Part shown: in pieces, positions 19,526 through 27,889 of the stretch
How positions within the stretch are numbered: position 1 is the stretch's first letter
Layout: every line of letters begins with the position of its first letter
IMG/VR virus record: IMGVR_UViG_3300008110_000075
Location: 81,368-145,367 of that record
Direction: 5' to 3' (one strand)
Source of the DNA: a virus
DNA: 64,000 nucleotides
The notes under the pieces: model-generated
Told to the model about the DNA's origin: nothing
Database searches by the model: none
The model's input: only the letters and a program-made list of their open reading frames with translations
Program-made: the position numbers and the translations under genes

Positions 19526-19831
19526 CGCATCTCTACTATCCTCATCGAACGACTGAACATAAGGGCTTGCTAATAATTTTTCATAATATTGAATTGAATC
19601 TGAGAATCTTGAGAGTAATCCACTTTGACTTGATGTTAATGATTGGTCTTGAGATATATCTTTTGGTTTACACTCGCAACCTTGGCAGTCTGGATATGTT
19701 AATACCGGTAGGGATATAACTTTTATTTTAAAAGATTTAAAAAGAAGACTATAAAATGGAGTGCAATTAAAAGTGGGATTGAAACAATCTGAAGGAGTTG
19801 AAGTAAAAGTGAGACAATAAAAAATAAAAAG
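19526..19831 (-). other. Open -1 frame overlap and frameshift junction
   Basis: The 0 frame (gene starting 21375) stops with TAA at 19723-19725. The minus strand reads C TTT TAA-free in the -1 frame from 19831 onward. Directly before the stop the 0 frame reads CTT TTA AAA TAA, so positions 19732-19726 form the heptamer T TTA AAA, a standard X XXY YYZ slippery site with the stop as next codon. After slippage the next codons are ATA AAA GTT ATA, giving K-I-K-V-I-S-L-P-V-L-T-Y-P-D-C. No ATG exists in the -1 frame here. A one-base deletion in the sequence would look the same. Confidence 0.7.
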
Positions 19832-21375
19832 TCAAAGTTTTTGAACCCTTCGTTTACCGGAAATTTATTCACTGTGTCAGAACATGAATCATCATCAATT
19901 TCTTTGATTCCTATAAACCTTCCTCTACCCCCATCTTTATATTGGTCTATCAAACCTGAAACTGTATAAACTCTATTATATTCGAATTGATAAAATGTGT
20001 CTTCACAGTTTATCATCTCATTAAGTTTTGTTGTTGCGTCCTGAACAGAAAACCCGTTAGTATAACCTGACCAATCTAGCCCAAAATAATAAGAACTTTT
20101 TAGTTGATTTCTTTGTTGTAAAGGAGGGTTAACATTAGGATTGTTTGGGTCAACCGCAGTGCTACTCCAACCATACTCTCTAACGTTTGGAACTAAAAAA
20201 TACGGTCTTTTGACAGATTCACTTAGACTATTTGATTGTTGCCATTTAATTTTAAATCTATATTTTCCCTTAGTGGGAATTCCAATCGTTGGGTCGTTTG
20301 ATAGAATTTTTTCACCAAACTCGTTTGTGACTAAATAATCCAAATTCATTGGGAGTTCTACCAACCATACCCCATTTTCGTCTATTAAATTTCCACTTTG
20401 TTCCAATCTGTATTCTTCAAGAATTGGATTGCCGCTCAAGTCAGTATTAATTGTTTGTCTTACTGCAAGTATTTGACCAGGTCCTGCAACAAGTGAACAT
20501 AGGTTACCGAAATTATCTCTCGGTTTACCACCCCTTATTGTTATAGAACCTAATTTCAAATCGGGTCTTAACCTAAACTTGTCAGGTGTGGAATAAACCG
20601 AACCCATGAAAACAGAAGTAGGCTGTATGTCAATGTTTGCATCATCCCTCAAATCAAAATCAAGTCGGTTGATTGCTATTTGACAAACATCAGGGTCACC
20701 CCATAAAGGACTAACTTCAATTGTTCTATTCAAATTTACAATTTGAGGAAGAGAATTCAAATCAGTTGAGCTTCTAAATCTATTTCCCGCCACTTGTGAT
20801 TCCGTTGCCCTTCCAATTCTAATTAAATCTTGTGGTGTCAATGAGAATTCACCCATGTCCGACAAATCAACGTCCATCACAAATTGTTGATTACCAACCG
20901 GAACTCCCATTATCATGTAGTCCCCACTTTCGTTTGTTTTTGCGGTAAATTTGTAATACCTATCGTATAACTCAACAACCGTAGACGCGGTCAATGCATC
21001 AAGCCTACTTGGTAAAGTTCCTGTAGGATTGTGTCCGCTATGTGACCTTTCGTAAGGTAGGAGATTGTATCGATATCCATCTTCATTTTTGTCTTCAGGA
21101 GACTTATAAGGATATATACTTGAAATGATAGGGTTCGATTGGTCTACCTCAGTGATAGGAACAAAAACCGAGACCCTTGCGTTGGGTAATCCAAATCCGT
21201 TATTAGCAGTAACTCTTCCTACAACCACACCGTAATCAGCACAAGCTCTTATATAAACATCCGTTTGTTGTATTGTCAAAGACAGAATTTCTAAAAATTC
21301 AAAGTCTTGGTCGAGTTGAACATTAATTGTTTTGTTTACACCTAATTCGGTTCTTATTCTATAGGATTGACCCAT
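19723..21375 (-). CDS. Baseplate protein with carboxypeptidase-regulatory-like domain, frameshift donor ORF
   Basis: ATG 21375 (MGQSYRIRTELG) is preferred over a TTG three bases upstream; length is 550 aa. Residues about 45-180 contain 'GVVVGRVTANNGFGLPNARV', a conserved GY/GD motif and 'NESGDYMIMGVPVGNQQF', the pattern of a carboxypeptidase-regulatory-like (transthyretin-fold) domain, interrupted by an insert. The last about 35 residues in the 0 frame are extremely hydrophobic (FLFFIVSLLLQLL... to FFLNLLK) and long enough for one or two membrane passes. They end at a slippery heptamer and stop, so translation probably continues in part into the next frame. It follows gp6 in the wedge operon. 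The role as a baseplate wedge protein is inferred from position. Confidence 0.65.
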   Translation of the reverse strand: MGQSYRIRTELGVNKTINVQLDQDFEFLEILSLTIQQTDVYIRACADYGVVVGRVTANNGFGLPNARVSVFVPITEVDQSNPIISSIYPYKSPEDKNEDGYRYNLLPYERSHSGHNPTGTLPSRLDALTASTVVELYDRYYKFTAKTNESGDYMIMGVPVGNQQFVMDVDLSDMGEFSLTPQDLIRIGRATESQVAGNRFRSSTDLNSLPQIVNLNRTIEVSPLWGDPDVCQIAINRLDFDLRDDANIDIQPTSVFMGSVYSTPDKFRLRPDLKLGSITIRGGKPRDNFGNLCSLVAGPGQILAVRQTINTDLSGNPILEEYRLEQSGNLIDENGVWLVELPMNLDYLVTNEFGEKILSNDPTIGIPTKGKYRFKIKWQQSNSLSESVKRPYFLVPNVREYGWSSTAVDPNNPNVNPPLQQRNQLKSSYYFGLDWSGYTNGFSVQDATTKLNEMINCEDTFYQFEYNRVYTVSGLIDQYKDGGRGRFIGIKEIDDDSCSDTVNKFPVNEGFKNFDFLFFIVSLLLQLLQIVSIPLLIALHFIVFFLNLLK

Positions 21376-21388
21376 CAACTAGTTTTTC

Positions 21389-21396
21389 AATAAATA
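21389..21396 (-). promoter_or_regulatory. TATTTATT sense motif upstream of 21375 gene
   Basis: TATTTATT on the minus strand, 13 nt before ATG 21375, followed by GAAAAACTAG. The 91-bp gap to gp6 also holds a small perfect hairpin (21432-21447). Confidence 0.45.
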
Positions 21397-21431
21397 GTTT
21401 AACTGTAATTTTCAAAGACGAAATCACACAC

Positions 21432-21447
21432 CACTTAAAAATAAGTG
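21432..21447 (-). terminator. Weak hairpin after gp6
   Basis: The sequence CACTTA-TTTT-TAAGTG (minus strand) forms a perfect 6-bp stem with a 4-nt loop 23 nt beyond the gp6 stop. It lacks a clear U run on the transcribed strand, so it may be an attenuating or processing hairpin rather than a full terminator. Confidence 0.3.
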
Positions 21448-21469
21448 AATTGATTACGAAATAAACTAA

Positions 21470-23308
21470 TTAAGAAAAGGTTACAGATTGGAAATTCTTA
21501 ACTAAGATTTTGATATCTTTTGTTGGGTATCTAACTTGGTAAACCTGTGAGGGTTGTGCAAAGATTGTATTGTCTACAGGTTGTATCTGTTTTGTTTCTG
21601 GGTCTGAATATTCCATTGACGTTTCGGCTGAAGAATATTGACCACCTACTTTATTAAAAACTTTTACGTCAGCAACTGTCAGAACTCCGTTTTGGTTTTG
21701 AACAATACTTTCGAGTTCAGATAAATTTACATTCTGACCCATTTCTCTTCCGAGTGGGTCCATGTATGCAGAGATTCTATCCACTACAGCGGTAATAACT
21801 TGTCCTGAATTTTGTGCGGAGTCGAGAACAATTGAAATTTCAAAAGAAAGGTCAATTACTTCTGCAGTCAAAATCGAAATATAGTCGTTCATCATTCTGT
21901 AATTAGAAAGATAAGTTGCAACATTTTGTCTCAACGTGTTTGAGACAATACTTGTTAGTTTTCCTGAGGTGTCATATGATAATAATTGGATGAGAATCTT
22001 ATTATCATTTTCGGTAATTGAAACTTTGGCAGGTGCACCATATTGTGATGGCATTGTTCTTATCAATGATTCATAATCTTGAACCGTAACAGCTCTTTTT
22101 TGTGCCGAAAAGTTGAATGAAACATAGTTTCTAACCTCTTCTACTGTTGGAACTCCAGCACCTCCAACAGCTGCTGTTACGTTATTACATCTCAATGAGT
22201 TAACCACTGACGAATTAGTCGATTCTGATGGTCCGTTAACATAAAACGAAACCGTTCCGATTTGATTGATTACATTTGTTCCCAAGTTTGTTGCCAATCC
22301 ACCACCGATTCTATATTGAATAAACAGTGTCGAATTAGGGACTAAAGCCGCACCCAAAGACATATTATTAGAGTATCTTTGTATTTCAGCAGTCAAACCT
22401 AAAGTTGTAAATTCATCTAATGCATCTTGTGCGGTATTTGTTCCGCCTCCGAAAGTTAATTTTTTGAATCCTTCGGCTGTGTATTCTGAAATAAACCTAT
22501 TCTGAGTTTGAATATATCTTCCTACTTTTATACCAGGCTGGTCTGAAACTTTGGTCGGGTCTTCAACAAAGATTCTGTCTTCGGCCAATGAGTCAACTTC
22601 ATACCACCTATTCTGTGCCCCCAAGAATTCAGCAACTGAAGGGATGTTAGTATATTCAGTTCCATTTTTCAACAATACACTTGTGATACCTAGAACATTT
22701 TTTTCAGGTAGGAATAACTCTAAGAATGGTCTTACATCATTCGGGGTAATAACCCTTTTGAAAACCTTTGTAATACCATTTACGACAAGTTCTCTCTTGG
22801 TAATTGTATAATTTATCAAGACATTGTTTGCGTTGAAATTTGGTATCTTCAATCTGTTTGGAAAACCTTGAGAGTTGTATGGTGATGCAAAATCAATATC
22901 ATTAATATTTTCAAAAACAATCCCACCACCGGTAAACTGTGAACCTCTCGTTAAAACTCCGAGGTATCTTTCATCTTCTTTGTCTCCAAAGGCTGGAACG
23001 GTAATTGAAAAGTCAACAAGTGCAACTGAAGGTCTTTGACCAGGAACCTTTAATCCATAAGTTCTTGCTATGTTATAAACAGATGACCTTTGTTGTGCGT
23101 ATTGTAATACTGTTTCTTGAATACTTCTATCGATATTGTAATGTAAATTGTCGGCAATCGCGGCATTCATGTCTAAGAACACTGAAAAAACAGATGCATC
23201 ATTAAAGTCCTGAATTAATTCAGGGTAGAATGTTCTGACGTAATTAAGAAGCTCGGTTCTTATTGCTTGATAATCTCTTGTAGTATATGATATTTTTCTG
23301 TTCGCCAT
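21470..23308 (-). CDS. gp6: Baseplate wedge protein, T4 gp6-like (baseplate J family)
   Basis: A 612-aa protein from ATG 23308. The N-terminus (residues 5-80) has the gp6/baseplate J-like layout: YTTRDYQAIRTELLNYVRTF, then 'DASVFSVFLDMNAAIADNLH', then a helix with 'QRSSVYNIARTYGLKVPG'. Around residue 385-440 comes 'VEEVRNYVSFNFSAQKRAVT' followed by VQDYESLI, again typical of J-type proteins, where this helix bundle connects wedges. T4 gp6 is 660 aa and forms the continuous ring of wedge dimers in the inner baseplate. It starts 6 bp before the end of the gp25-like gene's stop region, the usual 25-6 order of T4-type phages. I am confident of the family. Confidence 0.85.
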   Translation of the reverse strand: MANRKISYTTRDYQAIRTELLNYVRTFYPELIQDFNDASVFSVFLDMNAAIADNLHYNIDRSIQETVLQYAQQRSSVYNIARTYGLKVPGQRPSVALVDFSITVPAFGDKEDERYLGVLTRGSQFTGGGIVFENINDIDFASPYNSQGFPNRLKIPNFNANNVLINYTITKRELVVNGITKVFKRVITPNDVRPFLELFLPEKNVLGITSVLLKNGTEYTNIPSVAEFLGAQNRWYEVDSLAEDRIFVEDPTKVSDQPGIKVGRYIQTQNRFISEYTAEGFKKLTFGGGTNTAQDALDEFTTLGLTAEIQRYSNNMSLGAALVPNSTLFIQYRIGGGLATNLGTNVINQIGTVSFYVNGPSESTNSSVVNSLRCNNVTAAVGGAGVPTVEEVRNYVSFNFSAQKRAVTVQDYESLIRTMPSQYGAPAKVSITENDNKILIQLLSYDTSGKLTSIVSNTLRQNVATYLSNYRMMNDYISILTAEVIDLSFEISIVLDSAQNSGQVITAVVDRISAYMDPLGREMGQNVNLSELESIVQNQNGVLTVADVKVFNKVGGQYSSAETSMEYSDPETKQIQPVDNTIFAQPSQVYQVRYPTKDIKILVKNFQSVTFS

Positions 23309-23313
23309 CTATT

Positions 23314-23784
23314 TTAAATATTGACAATTATAAAATCACTTTGACCAAACGCATTCCTTTCGGTTGAATAGTCAATTCTTAATTTTGCGGTATATTCAGA
23401 AGTCCCTTTACCCGGGAAACGATATATTGATATATCACCAGGACCTGCGATGTTTGGAGTATTGGCTGAATCGATTTCCTCTTGGATATCAGCAGGTTCT
23501 ATTGTTATATTATTCAAAAGTAACTCTGGCATAAATTGGGAAACCGCATCTCTGATATCTGATTCGATTGCTGCAAATGTCAACCCATCGAAAGGTTCAA
23601 ATATAAATTCATAAAGTCTCGTTCCGAATTCTGGTAGAAAATATCTCGAACCCTTTCTTGTAAGAATTAAATGTAGAAGGTCAGCTTTGATTTCCTGAGC
23701 CTCAAATTCAGTAAGTGCTAAGTAGTCTCCTTTCCTCGAATCCCTAAAGGGGAAATTTATACCATATGTAATTCCATCTGCCAT
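23314..23784 (-). CDS. gp25: Baseplate wedge protein, T4 gp25-like
   Basis: A 156-aa protein (T4 gp25 is 132 aa). It shows the gp25/lysozyme-like wedge core: 'FEAQEIKADLLHLILTRKGS' followed by LPEFGTRLYEFIFEPFD, where P-E-F-G-T/S-R is the conserved motif of the family, then 'IESDIRDAVSQFMPELLLNN'. In contractile machines gp25 joins the sheath's inner ring to gp6/gp7 wedges. An additional 25-residue insert after VTIEP-like residues is not in T4. It is the first gene of the wedge operon, with a TATTTATA motif 4 nt before the ATG. Confidence 0.88.
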   Translation of the reverse strand: MADGITYGINFPFRDSRKGDYLALTEFEAQEIKADLLHLILTRKGSRYFLPEFGTRLYEFIFEPFDGLTFAAIESDIRDAVSQFMPELLLNNITIEPADIQEEIDSANTPNIAGPGDISIYRFPGKGTSEYTAKLRIDYSTERNAFGQSDFIIVNI

Positions 23785-23788
23785 ATTG

Positions 23789-23796
23789 TATAAATA
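23789..23796 (-). promoter_or_regulatory. TATTTATA sense motif upstream of gp25
   Basis: TATTTATA on the minus strand, 4 nt (CAAT) before the gp25 ATG. The same 4-nt spacing is seen before the collagen-like gene and before the gp13-like gene on the other strand. Confidence 0.4.
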
Positions 23797-23804
23797 TAGT
23801 TGGA

Positions 23805-23993
23805 TTATTTTTTTAATATAGTATTTCCTCTTTCAGCTCTCGGTTCGAATGGACAATGTCTACAATTATTTCCACAACAATATCCTCTGTTAGTGTGATA
23901 ATTCTCTGTGAACACTATTCTACCGTTCTCTTCGTAGAAATAAGAAGGGTCAAGTTTTTTAGGCTCGACCCTTTTATCTTCATTATTTTTCAT
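23805..23993 (-). CDS. DUF5522-like small Cys protein
   Basis: A 62-aa protein. After a charged N-terminus it has 'FTENYHTNRGYCCGNNCRHC' then PF, the GYCCG-x-CRHCP signature of a small protein family (DUF5522) that is widespread in Bacteroidota chromosomes. Four Cys and nearby His suggest a metal site. Its biochemical role is unknown to me. It lies 3 bp after the ribonucleotide reductase stop in the same direction, so it is probably cotranscribed. Presence in a phage supports a Bacteroidota host and probable acquisition from one. Confidence 0.7.
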   Translation of the reverse strand: MKNNEDKRVEPKKLDPSYFYEENGRIVFTENYHTNRGYCCGNNCRHCPFEPRAERGNTILKK

Positions 23994-23996
23994 AGG

Positions 23997-25859
23997 TTAT
24001 ACCAATGTAATCTCACAAGCTCCTCCAGCACATGCTAGTTCTCCACTTAAATCAGTATCATCATCATTTTCAACAATTTTTGACAAATCAACATCTTTTA
24101 GCGTTTGTAATAGCTCTTCGTATTTTTCTTTTGTGCAATCTTCAAAAGGTGCTTGAATATATGTTCCACCATTGTAAGGTAAAACTGAAAGTCCATTATA
24201 ATGTTCCTTATTTTCCCACATCCATTCACCAACTGCCGGCCATTCATGTTCACGAATAGAAACTGTTGCAGATACGTTATGTGCATTTGAACCATTTCTA
24301 TGACCTGGTTTAATCCATTCTTGTTGAACCTTTTTAACTCTTTCTAAGAGTTGAATGGGTGATTCATTTCTTAAGATAGACCCTTCAGGTGCCTTTTGTG
24401 GTATACTAATAACTGCAGTGTCATGTGGTCTGAAATATTCATCTTCAACAAGTTCAGGATGATTATTCTTTAGGTGTGTGTATATTGCTTCGTTTTTACC
24501 AACTCTAACTCTTCTGATATAGTAATCGTTATGCCATGCGTGAATACCTGATGAAGTTCCAAGTGTTAGTGAGGTAGTTCCTGCCGGTTTTACTGTTGTG
24601 GTTCTAGCCGACTTATTAATACCAATTAGGGATGTTACTCTTTCATTTTCTTCTTTTACCACTTTAGCCGCTGATTTCATGTTGAGACCCATAACCGCTC
24701 CTGAGCCAATTCCTGTCATTGAGATACCAATAAGGGCATCTTTTTCTGTAGTTCTTTGCCAAATTGGTCTTAGATAATGGAAATCAGTATATCCTGCCTG
24801 AAGAGTGCCAATGAAAGAAGCAGCCTTAACTCTATCTTCGTAATCTTCTTGAGATACGACATTTGAAACGTTCACTTCAGTCAAGTTACAGAATTGGAAA
24901 GGACGAAGTGCAATTTCACAACATGGGTTAGTTCCCCAATCTTTGTCATTACTTAAGTAGATACCAGGTTCGCCAGCACCACTTGCTTCGATTCTTTTCC
25001 AAAGGTCCATAAAATAGTCCTTTGTAATTTTGTGTCTCATCAATACTGCTGAGTTATTAGCTCTTCCTCTTTGTGGATTTTGTTCCCACCAAGCACCACT
25101 TTTACAACCAATCATATCTTCATCAGTTGCTGAGAATAAACAAATCAAAGCCGCTCTTCTGATACCACCAGCTAACACTGCGTCCGCAATGTGACATACC
25201 ATGTCATGAACTTCGATTGGAGTTAATTTTTCTCCATCTTCTTTCGCTTCTAAAATACCTTCTAATTTGATTAGACATTCTTTCAGTGGTTGAGGACCAG
25301 GAGCCTTACCACCCGATGTTACAAGTCTAGCACCTTTTGGTCTGATATCACTATAATCAAACTCGATATGAGAACCACCAAAGAAGTATGACTTGACTAA
25401 TACTTTAACAGCATCAGCCCATCCCTCGATAGAGTCTGCAACTAACCATCTTCTACCTCTCTCTTTATTTGGTTTTCTAACCTCAGGTAACAACTCAACA
25501 TGGTGTTTTTGAACTGAGTATCCAACACCTGTTCCACCTAAGAGTAAGAACATGATTTCAGAAAATACTCTCCAATCATCAATCGGTGCAAATGCACAGT
25601 TGTAAATTCTGTTTGGAGAAATTTCAATGGGTTTACCTGCAAATTGCATTGACCTCATTGAAGGAAGAACTTGTTTTCTATAAACGTATTTATAGTTCTC
25701 TCTGATTTCTTCTTCTAGTTTGGGATACTTTTTGATATGCATCTCCATGTTTCTTGTGACTAATTCTTGCCACGTTTCTCTTCTCTTAAGTTCGGGAATA
25801 TACTTAGCATACTTCATGTATACTGTAATCTCCGATAAAATCCTGTTCGAAATGTCCAT
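23997..25859 (-). CDS. nrdJ: Class II (adenosylcobalamin-dependent) ribonucleotide reductase
   Basis: A 620-aa monomeric RTPR/NrdJ-type enzyme that reduces ribonucleotides to deoxyribonucleotides for phage replication using adenosylcobalamin as radical source. Key residues are visible: the N-terminal redox Cys in IYNCAFAPID (about residue 87), the loop N-P-C-C-E (about 311-315) with the thiyl Cys and catalytic Asn and Glu, the second redox Cys in FQFCNLTEVN (about 325), and the C-terminal C-x4-C shuttle (CAGGAC, about 610-615). It also has the 'GGTGVGYSVQ' turn of the family. L. leichmannii RTPR is about 739 aa, so this version is compact. It is preceded by a 134-bp gap with TATTTATC and a perfect dyad, and followed by the DUF5522 gene. 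No class I nrdA/nrdB is seen in the window. Confidence 0.92.
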   Translation of the reverse strand: MDISNRILSEITVYMKYAKYIPELKRRETWQELVTRNMEMHIKKYPKLEEEIRENYKYVYRKQVLPSMRSMQFAGKPIEISPNRIYNCAFAPIDDWRVFSEIMFLLLGGTGVGYSVQKHHVELLPEVRKPNKERGRRWLVADSIEGWADAVKVLVKSYFFGGSHIEFDYSDIRPKGARLVTSGGKAPGPQPLKECLIKLEGILEAKEDGEKLTPIEVHDMVCHIADAVLAGGIRRAALICLFSATDEDMIGCKSGAWWEQNPQRGRANNSAVLMRHKITKDYFMDLWKRIEASGAGEPGIYLSNDKDWGTNPCCEIALRPFQFCNLTEVNVSNVVSQEDYEDRVKAASFIGTLQAGYTDFHYLRPIWQRTTEKDALIGISMTGIGSGAVMGLNMKSAAKVVKEENERVTSLIGINKSARTTTVKPAGTTSLTLGTSSGIHAWHNDYYIRRVRVGKNEAIYTHLKNNHPELVEDEYFRPHDTAVISIPQKAPEGSILRNESPIQLLERVKKVQQEWIKPGHRNGSNAHNVSATVSIREHEWPAVGEWMWENKEHYNGLSVLPYNGGTYIQAPFEDCTKEKYEELLQTLKDVDLSKIVENDDDTDLSGELACAGGACEITLV

Positions 25860-25892
25860 TTTTTGTAGTTTTTGTTGTGTAAGTTTTTATCA

Positions 25893-25909
25893 AAAAATCG
25901 TCGATTTTT
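25893..25909. promoter_or_regulatory. Perfect dyad upstream of nrdJ (possible operator)
   Basis: AAAAATCG-T-CGATTTTT is a perfect 8-bp inverted repeat with one central base, 34-50 nt before the nrdJ ATG and just downstream of a TATTTATC motif. It could be an operator or an RNA hairpin. It is not followed by a U run distinct from its own arm. Confidence 0.4.
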
Positions 25910-25911
25910 AT

Positions 25912-25919
25912 GATAAATA
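25912..25919 (-). promoter_or_regulatory. TATTTATC sense motif upstream of nrdJ
   Basis: TATTTATC on the minus strand 52 nt before the nrdJ start. This distance suits a promoter element with a leader containing the dyad at 25893-25909. Confidence 0.45.
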
Positions 25920-25922
25920 TGC

Positions 25923-25941
25923 GGTCGAACACTTTCCGACC
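25923..25941. other. Short inverted repeat between helicase and nrdJ
   Basis: GGTCG-(9 nt)-CGACC, a GC-rich 5-bp stem in an otherwise AT-only gap. It may contribute to termination after the helicase gene, since T runs lie between it and the helicase stop, but no proper U tract follows it in the minus direction. Confidence 0.3.
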
Positions 25942-25993
25942 ACAAAATTAATTAAAAAAAAATAAGTTTTTTTGTTATAAAGTAGATATTTAA

Positions 25994-27373
25994 TTATGGA
26001 TTTTTTTGTTGCTCTCTTTCTTTTCTTTTCTCGAGAAGCTCCTTAACTCTATCTCTTTTTCTTTCTTCTTGTTGTTCTTCAAAACCTAAGAAGGTTACAG
26101 ATGATTCCGTATCTATTTCAAGTAATTCGTTGTTGAATTTACAGTTTTCGAATACAACACCATCTTTACCTAAACGAGACTTAGTAATTGCAATAGTTGC
26201 TAAGTTCATTTCTTTTTGTTGTAGTGTTTTTGCCACGGTTATGATGACGTGACCGACTTGGGCTTTCTTAATTGAACCTCCCATTTGGTCAGTAGTAACA
26301 ACCTCAGATGAGATTGAACTTCTATTACCTTGGGTTGCTGTCCAACCAGCTATGTCAAGTTCATGACACATGGCTTCGAATGCTCTCATAATTGAACCTT
26401 CGGCTTTCCATTCGTCTTTAGCACTTGATTCTGGTAGAACACAATCAATATAGTCCATTACTATCATATCAATCCTTGTTCCATCCGCTATCATTTTTCT
26501 GACCTGATTCTTTATTTGATTCATGGTCATTGTATCTGAAGCTAATTTCTTAAGAACTAATTTGTTTTGCATCGTTTCCTTAATCTCAGTAATTTTTTCC
26601 ATAACTTTTTCTTTATGGAAAACCAAGTTATCGGGTTCTATGCCAGTCCAAATGGTAAAATGTTTTCTTTGGATAATTTTTGGGTTGTCCTCAAAAAATA
26701 TTTGAAGAACGTTATATCCCATATTGAAAGCTGTATTAGAAATTTTTGTGAGGACGGTTGTCTTACCAACACCTGTTGGTGCCAAGATAACACCAATCTC
26801 ACCTTTCGCTAAACCACCTTTGAGTAGTTTGTCAATTCCTGCAATACCCATTGGAATTGGGTGTCTATAATCTTCAACAAGAACATTTTCCAAATCGTTG
26901 AATACGTCTGATTGTCCTTTCTCGATTTCACCAACTTGAAGAGCCTCTCTAACAAGACCTTCGACTTTATCGTAGGATTCGAAATCACCCTCAGTGATTA
27001 TCTTTTGTGCCTTGTCCATTGCTTTCTGTAACTCTTGTTGTTTACAGAATTTCAATGCCTTCTCTTGAACGAACTGAGTTCCTTCTAATGGTGCATCTTT
27101 TACTTGATTGAGAGTATCTAAAACAATTTTAGCTACAAGTTCTTGACTAACCTCGGACTTTATAATTTGTTCTAAAGTTTCGAAGTTTGGTGTTGATTCA
27201 TATTTTACATAATACTCTTTAATCATTTGAATAATGATTTTAAAGTATTTGTTATCGAAATATGAACTCTCAATAACATCCAAGATTGAACTTGAAAAGT
27301 CCTTATCAAGGATTATTTGATTTATTAATTGTATCTGAAATGTATTACCTAAGTAGTCAAAATTCTTATTCAT
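25994..27373 (-). CDS. gp41: Replicative DNA helicase, DnaB/T4 gp41-like
   Basis: A 459-aa RecA-fold helicase. The N-terminal 170 residues are helical, as in DnaB-type N domains. Walker A is APTGVGKTT near residue 198. A Walker B-like MIVMDYIDCV lies near 305. Then come 'GWTATQGNRSSISSEVV' and an arginine-containing 'ITKSRLGKDG' segment near 410, as in DnaB/gp41 proteins. Gp41 is the hexameric 5'-3' helicase of the T4 replisome. The C-terminus is a highly charged K/E/R tail. It lies upstream of nrdJ and downstream of the FEN/UvsX/gp32 group, consistent with a replication cluster. Confidence 0.85.
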   Translation of the reverse strand: MNKNFDYLGNTFQIQLINQIILDKDFSSSILDVIESSYFDNKYFKIIIQMIKEYYVKYESTPNFETLEQIIKSEVSQELVAKIVLDTLNQVKDAPLEGTQFVQEKALKFCKQQELQKAMDKAQKIITEGDFESYDKVEGLVREALQVGEIEKGQSDVFNDLENVLVEDYRHPIPMGIAGIDKLLKGGLAKGEIGVILAPTGVGKTTVLTKISNTAFNMGYNVLQIFFEDNPKIIQRKHFTIWTGIEPDNLVFHKEKVMEKITEIKETMQNKLVLKKLASDTMTMNQIKNQVRKMIADGTRIDMIVMDYIDCVLPESSAKDEWKAEGSIMRAFEAMCHELDIAGWTATQGNRSSISSEVVTTDQMGGSIKKAQVGHVIITVAKTLQQKEMNLATIAITKSRLGKDGVVFENCKFNNELLEIDTESSVTFLGFEEQQEERKRDRVKELLEKRKEREQQKNP

Positions 27374-27412
27374 AAACTCTCTGTGATTCCCCCCTTATAA
27401 TTTAAATAGTCC

Positions 27413-27862
27413 TTAGATAAGGTCAAATTCCAAATACTCGTGAGTTAATTTTTTTGCTGAAAAAATGTCAGTTAATTCTCTAAGTAATTCTTTCAAGAAT
27501 GGTCTTACGTCAACTGTATAACGAACTTTTGGTGGATAAAGTTTTCCATCAATTCTTCTATGACAAATTGTCGTGTCGCCCAACTTGACATAAAGGTTGA
27601 AAAATTCAGGACCTTCTGTGAACGATGTTTCCATAATTGCTGGATTATCATTGATGGCGTCCTTGTTATCCATCATGTAAATCACAGTCTTCATTTTTAG
27701 ATAATAATGGAGTTCCTCACTGAATGCCTTCATGAATCCATAAAGTTCCATAGAGTTCTTAGCTTTCGGGTTGTAACCACGAACATTAAAAAACCTCTGA
27801 ACAACAATGTTTTCATTGAGGGTCAATAGAAATTCCATTTTTGTGCTGTCTTGCTCTTTCAT
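27413..27862 (-). CDS. Conserved-looking hypothetical protein in the replication cluster
   Basis: A 149-aa protein from ATG 27862 with no recognised domain. Charged helices at both ends flank a central beta-type region (ETSFTEGPEFFNLYVKLGD). It sits between the 2OG oxygenase and the helicase, the position where T4-like phages can carry a helicase loader or accessory factor, but the sequence does not show similarity that I can name. The frame is well separated from its neighbours by gaps of 27 and 39 bp and has a clean start, so it is very likely a real gene. Confidence 0.6.
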   Translation of the reverse strand: MKEQDSTKMEFLLTLNENIVVQRFFNVRGYNPKAKNSMELYGFMKAFSEELHYYLKMKTVIYMMDNKDAINDNPAIMETSFTEGPEFFNLYVKLGDTTICHRRIDGKLYPPKVRYTVDVRPFLKELLRELTDIFSAKKLTHEYLEFDLI

Positions 27863-27889
27863 GTTTGTTTAATTTTTGTTTGTATTTGC

